A stretch of 14,312 nt of DNA, taken from positions 1-14,312 of the forward strand of contig BNUX01000076.1 of NCBI GenBank assembly GCA_025997675.1, in the 5' to 3' direction. Each line of letters opens with the position of its first letter. Position 1 is the stretch's first letter. Positions 7,252-14,312 of this stretch are shown piece after piece. A program made the position numbers and the translations under genes. The notes below the pieces were generated by a model that saw nothing but the letters and a program-made list of their open reading frames with translations, searched no databases and was not told the origin of the DNA. Source of the stretch: Spirochaetia bacterium. GTDB taxonomy: Bacteria > Spirochaetota > Spirochaetia > Treponematales > Breznakiellaceae.

Positions 7252-7660
7252 GGGCGCTATCGGAAACCGGGAAAGCCTGGATATCCTTTCATCACTTTTT
7301 ACGGAACGGAAAAATGCCGACCGGGTACGGCTACTGGCCGCAGAGATGCTCCTACACGACAATGCTCCCGGCTACGCTGCAAAGGTGATAGAAGAACTGG
7401 GGGAAGCGAAAAAGAAAAACCAGACCCCTCTATACAACGGCTTCCTCCGGATACTGGGTACGGCCAAGGCCTCGGCCATGGAAGATCTGGCCAAACAGTT
7501 TTTCTATTCAGGCGGGATGGTAGAGAAATCCTACGCCCTGGACATGGTGCTCAACAACAAATTCCGATCATTGGCGGATCAGGTACGGGAACTGACGGAC
7601 GAGAAATATGGCAGCCTGAGCCGCAAGGCAAAGGCTGTTGCGGAAGAGATGGGGCTATAG
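7064..7660 (+). CDS. HEAT-repeat protein, 3' part only (5' end lost at the junction)
   Basis: There are 198 native codons, ending EEMGL and TAG. The protein is built of about five HEAT-like helical pairs. Counting from the GTG at 7085, they fall at 11-43 (YKTRMAAAQAAKE, FVEAVPYLRF), 44-77 (VKDEAIKALGAIGN, SLDILSSLF), 78-109 (VRLLAAEMLLHDN, AAKVIEEL), then a unit with YNGFLRILGTAKA and one with SYALDMVLNN. HEAT arrays are scaffold surfaces; the function is unknown. The frame is open upstream of 7085 (GPFKGGD) and runs into the inverted arm until a TGA at 7022. The GTG at 7085 has AAAGG seven bases before it, but it sits within a repeat, so it is probably not the natural start. The full gene must continue into sequence missing here. 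It converges with the greA-like gene, four bases apart. Confidence 0.8.
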   Translation, partial: GPFKGGDVDKAIMEAFRDSYYKTRMAAAQAAKERRFVEAVPYLRFRAERDDVPAVKDEAIKALGAIGNRESLDILSSLFTERKNADRVRLLAAEMLLHDNAPGYAAKVIEELGEAKKKNQTPLYNGFLRILGTAKASAMEDLAKQFFYSGGMVEKSYALDMVLNNKFRSLADQVRELTDEKYGSLSRKAKAVAEEMGL

Positions 7661-7663
7661 CCC
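7652..7663. other. Mirror copy of the 12-base palindrome
   Basis: Same GGGCTATAGCCC as at 6650-6661, here spanning the stop of the HEAT gene in the native arm and ending two bases short of the stop of the convergent greA-like gene. Confidence 0.5.
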
Positions 7664-7664
7664 T

Positions 7665-10358
7665 CTAAAACGCCACCACCTCAATCCCCTGAACAACATA
7701 CGAAATCTTTTCGTCATTGATAGAGAACTGGAATTTCTCCCCAACCTTTTTATTCAGGATAGCATTGCCCAGGGGTGACAGGTAGGAGATGATCCGGTTA
7801 TCCGGGTCCGACTCCCACGGCCCAAGGATGGTATAGGTTTCATGCTCCCCATTCGCCTCATTGGTAAGCTGCACCTTGGTTCCAAAGGAGACACGGTTTG
7901 TATTTACCTGGGCGGGATCGAAAAGCTGTGCCCGGTCAATCTCATCCTTCAGCTTGGTCACCGTGGATTCCAGAATGCCCTGCTTTTCCTTGGCGGCCTT
8001 GTACTCCGCATTTTCCCGTAAGTCGCCCAGAGAAAGGGCGAAGCCGATTTCCTTTGAGTTGAGGGGGACCTCCACCTCCATGATGTGGGCCAATTCCCGT
8101 TTCTTTTCTTCATATTTAGCAATGGTAACCAGTAGTCCACGGGACACCACCGTCTTTTCCGTATCCCCCAGAAACTTGAAGGACGGATGTTTTTGAAGTA
8201 TCCGGTTTCGCAGGTGGAGCTTATCCGCGGGGTCCAGGTCCTTCACGTCATCGATCAGGGTATAGATGCGGGTAATCGTGTCAGGGTCCGCCTCGTCAAT
8301 AAAGGTGCTTAAGGTATCATCCTTAAAGAGCAGGGCGTAGACCTGTTTGTTAATCTTCTTGTTTTCCGCAGTTTCCCGGTGGTTCTCAATTTCCCGGTAG
8401 GTGATGTTCAGCATATGGATAAGCACGATAAGTTTCCGCTCCGGCGTCAGTCCGGCCTTTTCAAACCAGCTTTCGTCTTTGGAGTTTTTGAGCAGCCATA
8501 CCACTGCGTCACGGATCTCCCGGTGATCCCGGTAGTTCTCAAAACAATAGTGGGTCAGGGTAACCAGCTTATCCTCAGAACCTTCCTTTTTCAGATTCGT
8601 AATAATGGAAGCGGAGAGTGCATAGGGAAACAGTTTGGTGTAAATGTCCGGCCAGCCGGGGACGAAGAGCTGAATGTGGTGGAGGAAATCTTCTTTGAAC
8701 CTGGGGTCTTTGAGGCTCAGGAACAGCGCCGGCACATCCTCAATTTCATCAAAGATATCGGTAAAGTTCAGGGAAAGGCCCGTGCCTAAATGGGGATGCT
8801 TGCCTACGAGGTCCTTTACCAGTAAATAAGACGCCACATGCTCAGGTGTCTGCCCTTTTGTCCGGAGATATGCCGTGAAGTAGGCGAACATCTCGGTAAA
8901 ATATTCGGAATCCAGATCCACGTCCTTCTGGGTCACATAGTTCCTGATGGTGACCGCCCGCTCAAAGAAATTACGCTCCGCCTTAAATTCGTTGTACAAT
9001 TTTTCTTCTATGCTGATGGGCCGGTCCCGCACCGTAAAGATGTCGATGTTATCGGGACTTACCCCAAAGCCGGGGTCCGCCTTGAGGATGTCCCGGGCCT
9101 TGCCGCTCCAGGTGGTCCACTCGCCTGCAGAAAGGATACCCGGCACCAATTCCGCTTTCATGCGCTTGATGTCGCAGGCGTTATTAAAACTGCGGATCAT
9201 CGTTTTTAAGGCCCACACGATATCTTCCTTGACCTTGTCGTGGAGCTCTTCCTTTTTCCTGGTGGCCTTGAGCACCCAAATGTGGTTCTTCGATATGGTT
9301 TGCAGGGCGTTTATCGCCATTTTAAGGTCCATGGAATGGCCACGCTTCTTGGCGAAGTCGATGACAATCTTATCCCCATTCACCTCGGCGATACGACCAA
9401 TTCCCCAGGTCCGGTGGAACACATAGTTCCCCTTGTCAAAGGCGATGTGCTTTTCAAAATCCGTGATCGCCTCGTGGACATTGCGGTACTTCTGGGTAAG
9501 GTTGGAAATCCTGATGTACTCTTCCAGTTGAGAATGCCCGGCATGTTTCAGCCGGAAACACTCGGTGATCTCCTTCCGCGCCGGTTCATCCCGTTCATCG
9601 TACTCCAATATGATTTTGCAGATACTGATGGCGGTATCAATGTCGCCCTTCTCTTTGCAGTAGGCGTACACATCATTGAGCAGTACTACTGCTTTATCCT
9701 TGCTGATGTTCTTGGCGATCTTCTTTTGGACGTGGAGGAAAAAGTCGATGTCCTCTTTGTCGTATTGGATGAGCTTGGCCCATATTTCACGGATATTGGT
9801 AAAAAGGCCCTTGTTGATATACCGGTGCAGGGACTTCTTGTAGTAGTCCACCGCATCTTCTATTTTGCCCTGTTTTTCGTAGTATTCCCCCAGGGCCTTT
9901 GCCAGGTCCGCCTCTTCAAAGTCCACCTTGACCAGCCGTTCCCAGATGCTGTAGATGGCCGTCTCTTCGTTATCGTTCTTGTAACATTCCGCAAGGGTAC
10001 GGAGGGCGAACTTCGATTCACCGTGAATAAGAATACCCTCGCAGAGATACTTCACGATGTTCCACTTGTGGTTGTCCACAAAAATGTTAACCAGGTTGGT
10101 CAGCGCGGCGTCATCAATGATCTGCCGGGACAGGGCAATCATCCCCGAAAGGTAGAGGGCAATGATACTGTTCTTGGTATGCACCAGCTGCTCGTCGCAG
10201 ATGGTCTTCAATTCATCATAGGCCCGGAGGTCCCGGGCTTCCTTTAGGATGACATCCAGCTCTTTAAACTGGTTGGTAGAATAATTGCTGAGGGCGGCCC
10301 TGGTCCACTTTTCCTCGTTCAGCATTTCCTGGACTTTCTTCAAAAGAGCTTCAGACAT
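7665..10358 (-). CDS. greA: Long GreA-type transcript cleavage factor (right-arm copy)
   Basis: Identical in protein sequence to the copy at 3955-6648. In this arm the GDLREN coiled-coil tip is encoded at 8010-8027, the Tudor-like segment at 9294-9428, and the GGAG ribosome binding site at 10366-10369. Because the native border runs through this arm, this is probably the real chromosomal copy: it is convergent with the HEAT-repeat gene and downstream of the TPR gene at 10382-11359. With two intact copies the cell would carry double dosage of an elongation factor, which is one reason to doubt that the duplication is biological. Confidence 0.92.
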   Translation of the reverse strand: MSEALLKKVQEMLNEEKWTRAALSNYSTNQFKELDVILKEARDLRAYDELKTICDEQLVHTKNSIIALYLSGMIALSRQIIDDAALTNLVNIFVDNHKWNIVKYLCEGILIHGESKFALRTLAECYKNDNEETAIYSIWERLVKVDFEEADLAKALGEYYEKQGKIEDAVDYYKKSLHRYINKGLFTNIREIWAKLIQYDKEDIDFFLHVQKKIAKNISKDKAVVLLNDVYAYCKEKGDIDTAISICKIILEYDERDEPARKEITECFRLKHAGHSQLEEYIRISNLTQKYRNVHEAITDFEKHIAFDKGNYVFHRTWGIGRIAEVNGDKIVIDFAKKRGHSMDLKMAINALQTISKNHIWVLKATRKKEELHDKVKEDIVWALKTMIRSFNNACDIKRMKAELVPGILSAGEWTTWSGKARDILKADPGFGVSPDNIDIFTVRDRPISIEEKLYNEFKAERNFFERAVTIRNYVTQKDVDLDSEYFTEMFAYFTAYLRTKGQTPEHVASYLLVKDLVGKHPHLGTGLSLNFTDIFDEIEDVPALFLSLKDPRFKEDFLHHIQLFVPGWPDIYTKLFPYALSASIITNLKKEGSEDKLVTLTHYCFENYRDHREIRDAVVWLLKNSKDESWFEKAGLTPERKLIVLIHMLNITYREIENHRETAENKKINKQVYALLFKDDTLSTFIDEADPDTITRIYTLIDDVKDLDPADKLHLRNRILQKHPSFKFLGDTEKTVVSRGLLVTIAKYEEKKRELAHIMEVEVPLNSKEIGFALSLGDLRENAEYKAAKEKQGILESTVTKLKDEIDRAQLFDPAQVNTNRVSFGTKVQLTNEANGEHETYTILGPWESDPDNRIISYLSPLGNAILNKKVGEKFQFSINDEKISYVVQGIEVVAF

Positions 10359-10381
10359 CTCGTGACTCCATTCTTCTCAAA

Positions 10382-11359
10382 CTACCCCATATACCGTTCG
10401 TATACGGTGGGATCAACAATCTTAATTTTCAGCAGGGTCTCCTCTATTAAAGCGGGGTCCTCCTGAACATTTTCGTAATGGTCGATTAACCAAAAATACC
10501 GGTTAATCAGCCGGGGGGTAAGAAGATTCAAATCTTCCGGCTTACCCCGAACCGCGTTTTCCAGGGTAAAGATGGATTGTTTCAGCCGGCCTACTTCAAC
10601 CTGCTTGAGCTCCCGCTTTACCGAAAATATCCCGAACAGGCACCCGTAAATAGGTATCCATTCCAGGAGTTCCCTGCCCTTATGCCCCTCGGCCTCTACC
10701 CGGTCCCGCAGCCGCAGGATCATCTCCGACTCCATGGACCGGATGTCCACCTTCTGGGCATCCATATAGAAGGCCTCCCGGAACAATGCCTTGGCACTCC
10801 GGGTTTCCTCCATCAGGGCGTTCACATCCGCAAGCTGGGAAAGGGCCTCCCCATCCTCCCGCTTGAACCGGACCGCCTGTTCCAGATATTTCAGGGCCTC
10901 CTCGTAGTTCCCCACCCCCTTATAGCAGCGGCCCACCAGCAGAAGCAGCGCCGGATCATGCTGGTTTATCCCGTCCCCCAGGATATCCTCGAAGGATTGC
11001 AGGGCGGTGGAATACACGAAACGCTTCACCGCATACAGGCAGGGGTCAAAGGCCGCCGTATCCCCGCTGCCGATCCGTTCCAGGAAGCCGTAGAAGGCCT
11101 CCCATTGGGAAAGGATGAACTCCCCACGGGCGTAGGTATCACTCTGCTGCGAACGGGAGGGGTCCTCGGCCCCTTTTATCTGTTCAAGCCACCAGTGGAT
11201 ACAATTCAGGGCGTAGACCACTTCCTGATTCTCGAAATCTATCCCGAGCGCTTCTTCCAATGCCCCTATCGCCCGCGCCGCATCAGAGGTTTTCAGGTTT
11301 TCATAGGCCTTCTGAATGAGCCTCTGTACAGACTGTTCTTCGCTCATGGCTTGTGACAT
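10382..11359 (-). CDS. TPR-repeat protein (right-arm copy)
   Basis: Same 325-residue protein as at 2954-3931. Here it is transcribed leftward from the promoter at 11378-11405 and is followed after 23 bases by the greA-like gene. The best TPR units (residues 135-202) are encoded at about 10754-10957. Its ATG ends at 11359, and AGAAGGA lies at 11370-11376. The spacing, start choice and operon layout are unchanged, so no independent evidence on function comes from this copy. Confidence 0.8.
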   Translation of the reverse strand: MSQAMSEEQSVQRLIQKAYENLKTSDAARAIGALEEALGIDFENQEVVYALNCIHWWLEQIKGAEDPSRSQQSDTYARGEFILSQWEAFYGFLERIGSGDTAAFDPCLYAVKRFVYSTALQSFEDILGDGINQHDPALLLLVGRCYKGVGNYEEALKYLEQAVRFKREDGEALSQLADVNALMEETRSAKALFREAFYMDAQKVDIRSMESEMILRLRDRVEAEGHKGRELLEWIPIYGCLFGIFSVKRELKQVEVGRLKQSIFTLENAVRGKPEDLNLLTPRLINRYFWLIDHYENVQEDPALIEETLLKIKIVDPTVYERYMG

Positions 11360-11377
11360 CTAAAATATATCCTTCTC

Positions 11378-11405
11378 ATTATACCATTTGTACGGTTCTT
11401 TACAA
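11378..11405 (-). promoter_or_regulatory. Predicted promoter of the TPR-greA operon (right-arm copy)
   Basis: Mirror of 2908-2935: TTGTAA at 11405-11400 and TATAAT at 11383-11378 on the - strand, with a 16-base spacer. Confidence 0.55.
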
Positions 11406-11427
11406 GGGGGGGCCGCGCAAGTATCAT
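11399..11427 (+). promoter_or_regulatory. Predicted promoter of rpe (right-arm copy)
   Basis: TTTACA at 11399-11404 and TATCAT at 11422-11427, with a 17-base spacer holding seven consecutive G. The expected start, about seven bases on, coincides with the rpe ATG at 11434. Confidence 0.5.
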
Positions 11428-11433
11428 CAAGGT

Positions 11434-12090
11434 ATGCGGATACCTGTTATTGCGCCTTCGGTGCTTTCTGCGGACTTTTCTTCTATGGCCGATGGAGTCG
11501 CCCTTATCGCCCCATCCGGCGCGGAGTGGGTCCACCTTGACGTGATGGACGGCTGTTTTGTCCCCAATATCAGTTTTGGCCCCAAAATGGTGGCGGATAT
11601 CCGTCCCCACTCCTCCCAAATCTTCGATGTTCACCTGATGATCCGGAGTCCTCTCAATTTTGTGGAGGAATTTGCCAAGGCCGGGGCGGATTATATCACC
11701 TTCCATGTGGAGGCGGCGGTCCATTCCCACCGGGTCCTGCAGGCTATCCGCGCCCTGGGTAAAAAGGCCGGTATCGGCATCGTGCCCTCCACGCCGGTAT
11801 CCTTCATTGAACCCCTGCTGCCCTTTGTCGACCTGGTCCTGGTGATGACCGTCAATCCCGGCTACGGGGGGCAGCCCATCATTCCCGAATGTTTTGACAA
11901 GGTCCGCTCTCTGGCAGCCCTGAGAGAGGCGGGGAAGGGGGACTACCTTATTTCCGTGGACGGGGGTATTAACGAATCCACCGCTGCGGTCGCCCGGGAT
12001 GCGGGTGCGGATGTGCTGGTTGCGGGGTCCTCCTTCTTCGGCGCAACGGATAAGGCTGCCCTGGTACGGCGGCTTAAGGGCCTATCGTAA
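11434..12090 (+). CDS. rpe: Ribulose-phosphate 3-epimerase (right-arm copy)
   Basis: Same 218-residue enzyme as at 2223-2879. In this arm the NPGYGGQ loop is encoded at 11854-11874 and the VDGGI metal-site segment at 11956-11970. The ATG at 11434 lies seven bases past the predicted -10 box. The TAA at 12088-12090 is one base before the ATG of the membrane TPR gene, so the two form a tight operon. No substitutions relative to the left copy are seen. Confidence 0.96.
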   Translation: MRIPVIAPSVLSADFSSMADGVALIAPSGAEWVHLDVMDGCFVPNISFGPKMVADIRPHSSQIFDVHLMIRSPLNFVEEFAKAGADYITFHVEAAVHSHRVLQAIRALGKKAGIGIVPSTPVSFIEPLLPFVDLVLVMTVNPGYGGQPIIPECFDKVRSLAALREAGKGDYLISVDGGINESTAAVARDAGADVLVAGSSFFGATDKAALVRRLKGLS

Positions 12091-12091
12091 T

Positions 12092-13222
12092 ATGCGGCTC
12101 GATCCGGTTTTAAGCAGGGCGGTCCGCCTGCTGCGGAGAAGGAAGTTCGGGGAGGTGATCTCCCTGCTCCAGCCGGAGGTGGTCCGCTATCACGATTCCT
12201 TCAACTATTACTATATATTAGGCTGCGCGTGCCTCCGGGCGGGGGATCTGGGGGGGGCTTTTACCTATTTCAAGCGCGGGCGGGACATCAGGATGTTGGA
12301 TCCCTCGGTACTTCTGGGGATGGCGGTGTGCTTCCTCCATCGGGGTGATACGGCGAAGGCGGTGGACCTGTACCTGGAGGTGCTGGATAGGGAAGGCCGG
12401 AATCCGATTGCCAAAAAGGCCCTTCAAGTGCTGCGGAAATACGGGGGCGCCGAGGAGATTCAGGTTTGGATTGATTCGGGGAAGACCCATCAACTGTTTC
12501 CGCCCATCCCTGTGCTGTCCCTTACGCCGGGCCGGATCATCCTTCCCCTGGCCGCTTTCATCCTGGCGCTGGCCCTTGCCGGCTTTGTTTTGGCGGTAAC
12601 CGGGGTGATCCACGGGGTGAAGGCCGAACGGGTGGGGCTTGCGGGGGTGACGCTGGAACGGGAGGAACGGGAGACCCCGGTGCAAATTAGCGGGGCCTTC
12701 CGGTATATTCTTACGCAGAAAGAGGTGTTGGAACAGTATGAATCGGCCCGGAAGCTCTTTGCCGCGTACCGGGATGAGGAGGCGAAGCTTCCCCTGAACC
12801 GGCTTATCGAATCCAACGCTTCGGAGCCGATGAAAAACAAGGCCCGGCTTATGAAGTCCTACCTGGAGACCCCGGGTTTTGACACCCTCAAGCACCGGTT
12901 TCCCTACTCGGCGGTGATGCAGGAACCCCTCTTGTACCGGGACTGCTACGTTATCTGGCGGGGCACGGCCGCCAATCTAACCGAGGGTGAGACGAGTACA
13001 AGGTTTGAGCTGCTTGTGGGCTACGATACCCGCAGAACCCTGGAAGGGAGGGTGCAGGTGTCCTTCGACCAGGCTGTGGCCCTTAACCCGGAGCGGCCCC
13101 TGGAAGTACTGGGCAGGGTTATACCGGTAGTTAGTCCAGGGGGGGAAGAGGGGATACGGCTGGAAGGGGCCGCACTGCATCAGGCGGCAACCCTGGGGCC
13201 CGGTTCAATCAGGGTTAAATAG
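12092..13222 (+). CDS. TPR-like single-pass membrane protein (right-arm copy)
   Basis: Same 376-residue protein as at 1091-2221. The single membrane span is encoded at about 12536-12613. The start at 12092 follows the rpe stop by one base; the weak ribosome site AAGGG is at 12076-12080, inside rpe. The stop (TAG at 13220-13222) lies within the 3' end of the opposing prs gene, giving an 18-base tail-to-tail overlap at 13205-13222. Confidence 0.75.
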   Translation: MRLDPVLSRAVRLLRRRKFGEVISLLQPEVVRYHDSFNYYYILGCACLRAGDLGGAFTYFKRGRDIRMLDPSVLLGMAVCFLHRGDTAKAVDLYLEVLDREGRNPIAKKALQVLRKYGGAEEIQVWIDSGKTHQLFPPIPVLSLTPGRIILPLAAFILALALAGFVLAVTGVIHGVKAERVGLAGVTLEREERETPVQISGAFRYILTQKEVLEQYESARKLFAAYRDEEAKLPLNRLIESNASEPMKNKARLMKSYLETPGFDTLKHRFPYSAVMQEPLLYRDCYVIWRGTAANLTEGETSTRFELLVGYDTRRTLEGRVQVSFDQAVALNPERPLEVLGRVIPVVSPGGEEGIRLEGAALHQAATLGPGSIRVK

Positions 13223-14305
13223 GTTGGGCGCCTTGAAGTAGGCCTCCGCATTGAAGGGTGGCGTGAGCTTGCTCACGGAATTATTGGTAACGATGGCGCC
13301 CACCACCTTGGCGGAAAGGCCCGCAGAGGGGACCACCTCCAGGTTGGGGATGTCCGTTTCCCCACATGCGCAAGCGCCGGTGGCGCAGTGTACCGTATCG
13401 GTGACGATGATGTGCTTGAGGAGGCCCTCGGCGGATAGCTGGGAAAGCCGCTCCCCCGCCGGGGGCGAGAACAGGGCATGGATGGCGATGATGTTGATTT
13501 CCTTTGGGTGAAAGGCCGCCAGGGCCCGGATAAGGCTGGTCACGGAACCGGCGGTATCCACCATGTCGTCCACAATCCACAGAACCTTGCCCTCGATGGG
13601 GCAGGCGGAAAGGATGTTGATGGATTCGATGGTATTGGACTTTGAATAATCCCGCTGCTTGTGGGCCACCACCAGGGGGGCCATGAAGGCGTTGGCAAAC
13701 TGGTGGGTCAGCTTTTCACCCCCGGCGTCCACGGAACAGAAGGCCCAGTTGGGGCGCACCTCCTCTTCCAGGGTTTTGAGGTCCCGGATATAGGTATCAC
13801 AGAGGTACTTTTTGAGGAGGGTCAGGGCGGGGACGTCATTGATAAGGCAGACCGTGGGGTCCAGCATTGACTTTGACTTATCGGAATGGAGCTGGTAGGT
13901 GACGATATGGTCGGCTCCCAGGCTTCCGAGTGTCTTGAAGTGAACCCAGAGCCCGACGGAACTGCGCCGGGTGGTGCGGTCGGAGCGGGAGCAGGAAACG
14001 AAGGGTTCAAAGACGATGATCCGTTCCGCCTGGGACCGTTTCAAGGCGTCCACGGTATGGTACAGTTCAATTTTCGCTTCCTCCACGGCGATACCCGCAT
14101 CATTCCGGGCGCAGCTGGTAAAGAGGATCACATCCCGTCCGTGCAGGGATTCCGCAGACCCATGGTCAGAAACGGTCACTTCCATTTCGCCGTCCGCAAA
14201 GCGGTCGGTGGTAAGGGCATCGACGCCATTAATGGAATCCGCCTGGGTGGCAAAACGGGGAAACTTTGCCAGATTCCCGGCTACCCGGGCGGCGTATTTC
14301 CGCAT
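13205..14305 (-). CDS. prs: PRPP synthetase (right-arm copy), probably 5'-truncated at the window edge
   Basis: Same 366-residue enzyme as at 8-1108, with its PRPP-binding loop encoded at 13544-13573. Only seven bases remain upstream of its ATG (14306-14312). They are in an open frame and contain no ribosome binding site. The missing first beta strand is therefore absent in both copies, because the repeat ends at the same point on each side. Confidence 0.85.
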   Translation of the reverse strand: MRKYAARVAGNLAKFPRFATQADSINGVDALTTDRFADGEMEVTVSDHGSAESLHGRDVILFTSCARNDAGIAVEEAKIELYHTVDALKRSQAERIIVFEPFVSCSRSDRTTRRSSVGLWVHFKTLGSLGADHIVTYQLHSDKSKSMLDPTVCLINDVPALTLLKKYLCDTYIRDLKTLEEEVRPNWAFCSVDAGGEKLTHQFANAFMAPLVVAHKQRDYSKSNTIESINILSACPIEGKVLWIVDDMVDTAGSVTSLIRALAAFHPKEINIIAIHALFSPPAGERLSQLSAEGLLKHIIVTDTVHCATGACACGETDIPNLEVVPSAGLSAKVVGAIVTNNSVSKLTPPFNAEAYFKAPNLFNPD

Positions 14306-14312
14306 TGACCGG

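Larger units (their letters stand above)
7252..14312 (-). repeat. Right arm of a giant inverted repeat
   Basis: This is the mirror copy of the left arm, ending exactly at the last base of the window. It is probably the native half. The HEAT-repeat reading frame passes without disturbance from the unique core (7062-7251) into this arm at 7251/7252, so that border is ordinary genomic sequence and not a junction. Confidence 0.97.

Noticed and set aside
6951..7388. A 145-residue + strand frame crossing the junction (MSCRSISAAS)
   Set aside because: It reads the left arm in antisense and the right arm out of frame; the sequence is low-complexity R, S, P and W with no repeat pattern.
1..14312. A composite transposon or mobile element bounded by inverted repeats
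   Set aside because: There is no transposase, integrase, terminal short repeat or target duplication. The arms contain only ordinary housekeeping and scaffold genes, and the core holds no cargo gene.

Overview
The window is one very large inverted repeat. Bases 1-7061 are the reverse complement of bases 7252-14312, with position i pairing with 14313 minus i. The two arms flank a single-copy 190-base core (7062-7251). Every gene therefore appears twice in mirror image, except the gene at the centre, which is cut. The window ends exactly where the repeat ends, on both sides. The real gene content is about 7.25 kb.

The organism is most likely a spirochaete, probably Treponema-like. The main clue is the roughly 900-residue protein that carries a GreA/GreB domain at its C-terminus behind about 740 residues of helical repeats; long Gre factors of this kind are known from Borrelia and Treponema. 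The divergent PRPP synthetase and the several TPR/HEAT scaffold proteins fit this. The DNA looks moderately G+C rich (not computed). The species cannot be named from sequence alone.

Layout of the left arm: a PRPP synthetase (8-1108, +, probably missing its first residues at the window edge) converges on and overlaps by 18 bases the stop end of a TPR-like single-pass membrane protein (1091-2221, -). That gene lies one base downstream of rpe, ribulose-phosphate 3-epimerase (2223-2879, -). A 74-base divergent promoter region separates rpe from a second TPR protein gene (2954-3931, +). This is followed after 23 bases by the long GreA-like gene (3955-6648, +). The 3' part of a HEAT-repeat gene (6653-7061, -) converges on it. 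The right arm repeats this order mirrored: HEAT fragment, greA-like, TPR protein, divergent promoters, rpe, membrane TPR protein, PRPP synthetase.

Functionally, rpe (pentose phosphate pathway) and prs (ribose 5-phosphate to PRPP) share one metabolic neighbourhood. The TPR/greA-like pair looks like a transcription-related operon.

The junction shows which half is native. The HEAT reading frame runs naturally from the core into the right arm, whereas at 7061/7062 the frame switches to an inverted copy next to a 4-base microhomology. This is the signature of a fold-back or template-switch event. An amplification or assembly chimera (for example multiple displacement amplification of a single cell) is the most economical explanation. 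A true chromosomal inverted duplication is possible but would need read-level proof. I found no mobile element, tRNA, rRNA, CRISPR array or novel defence-like system.
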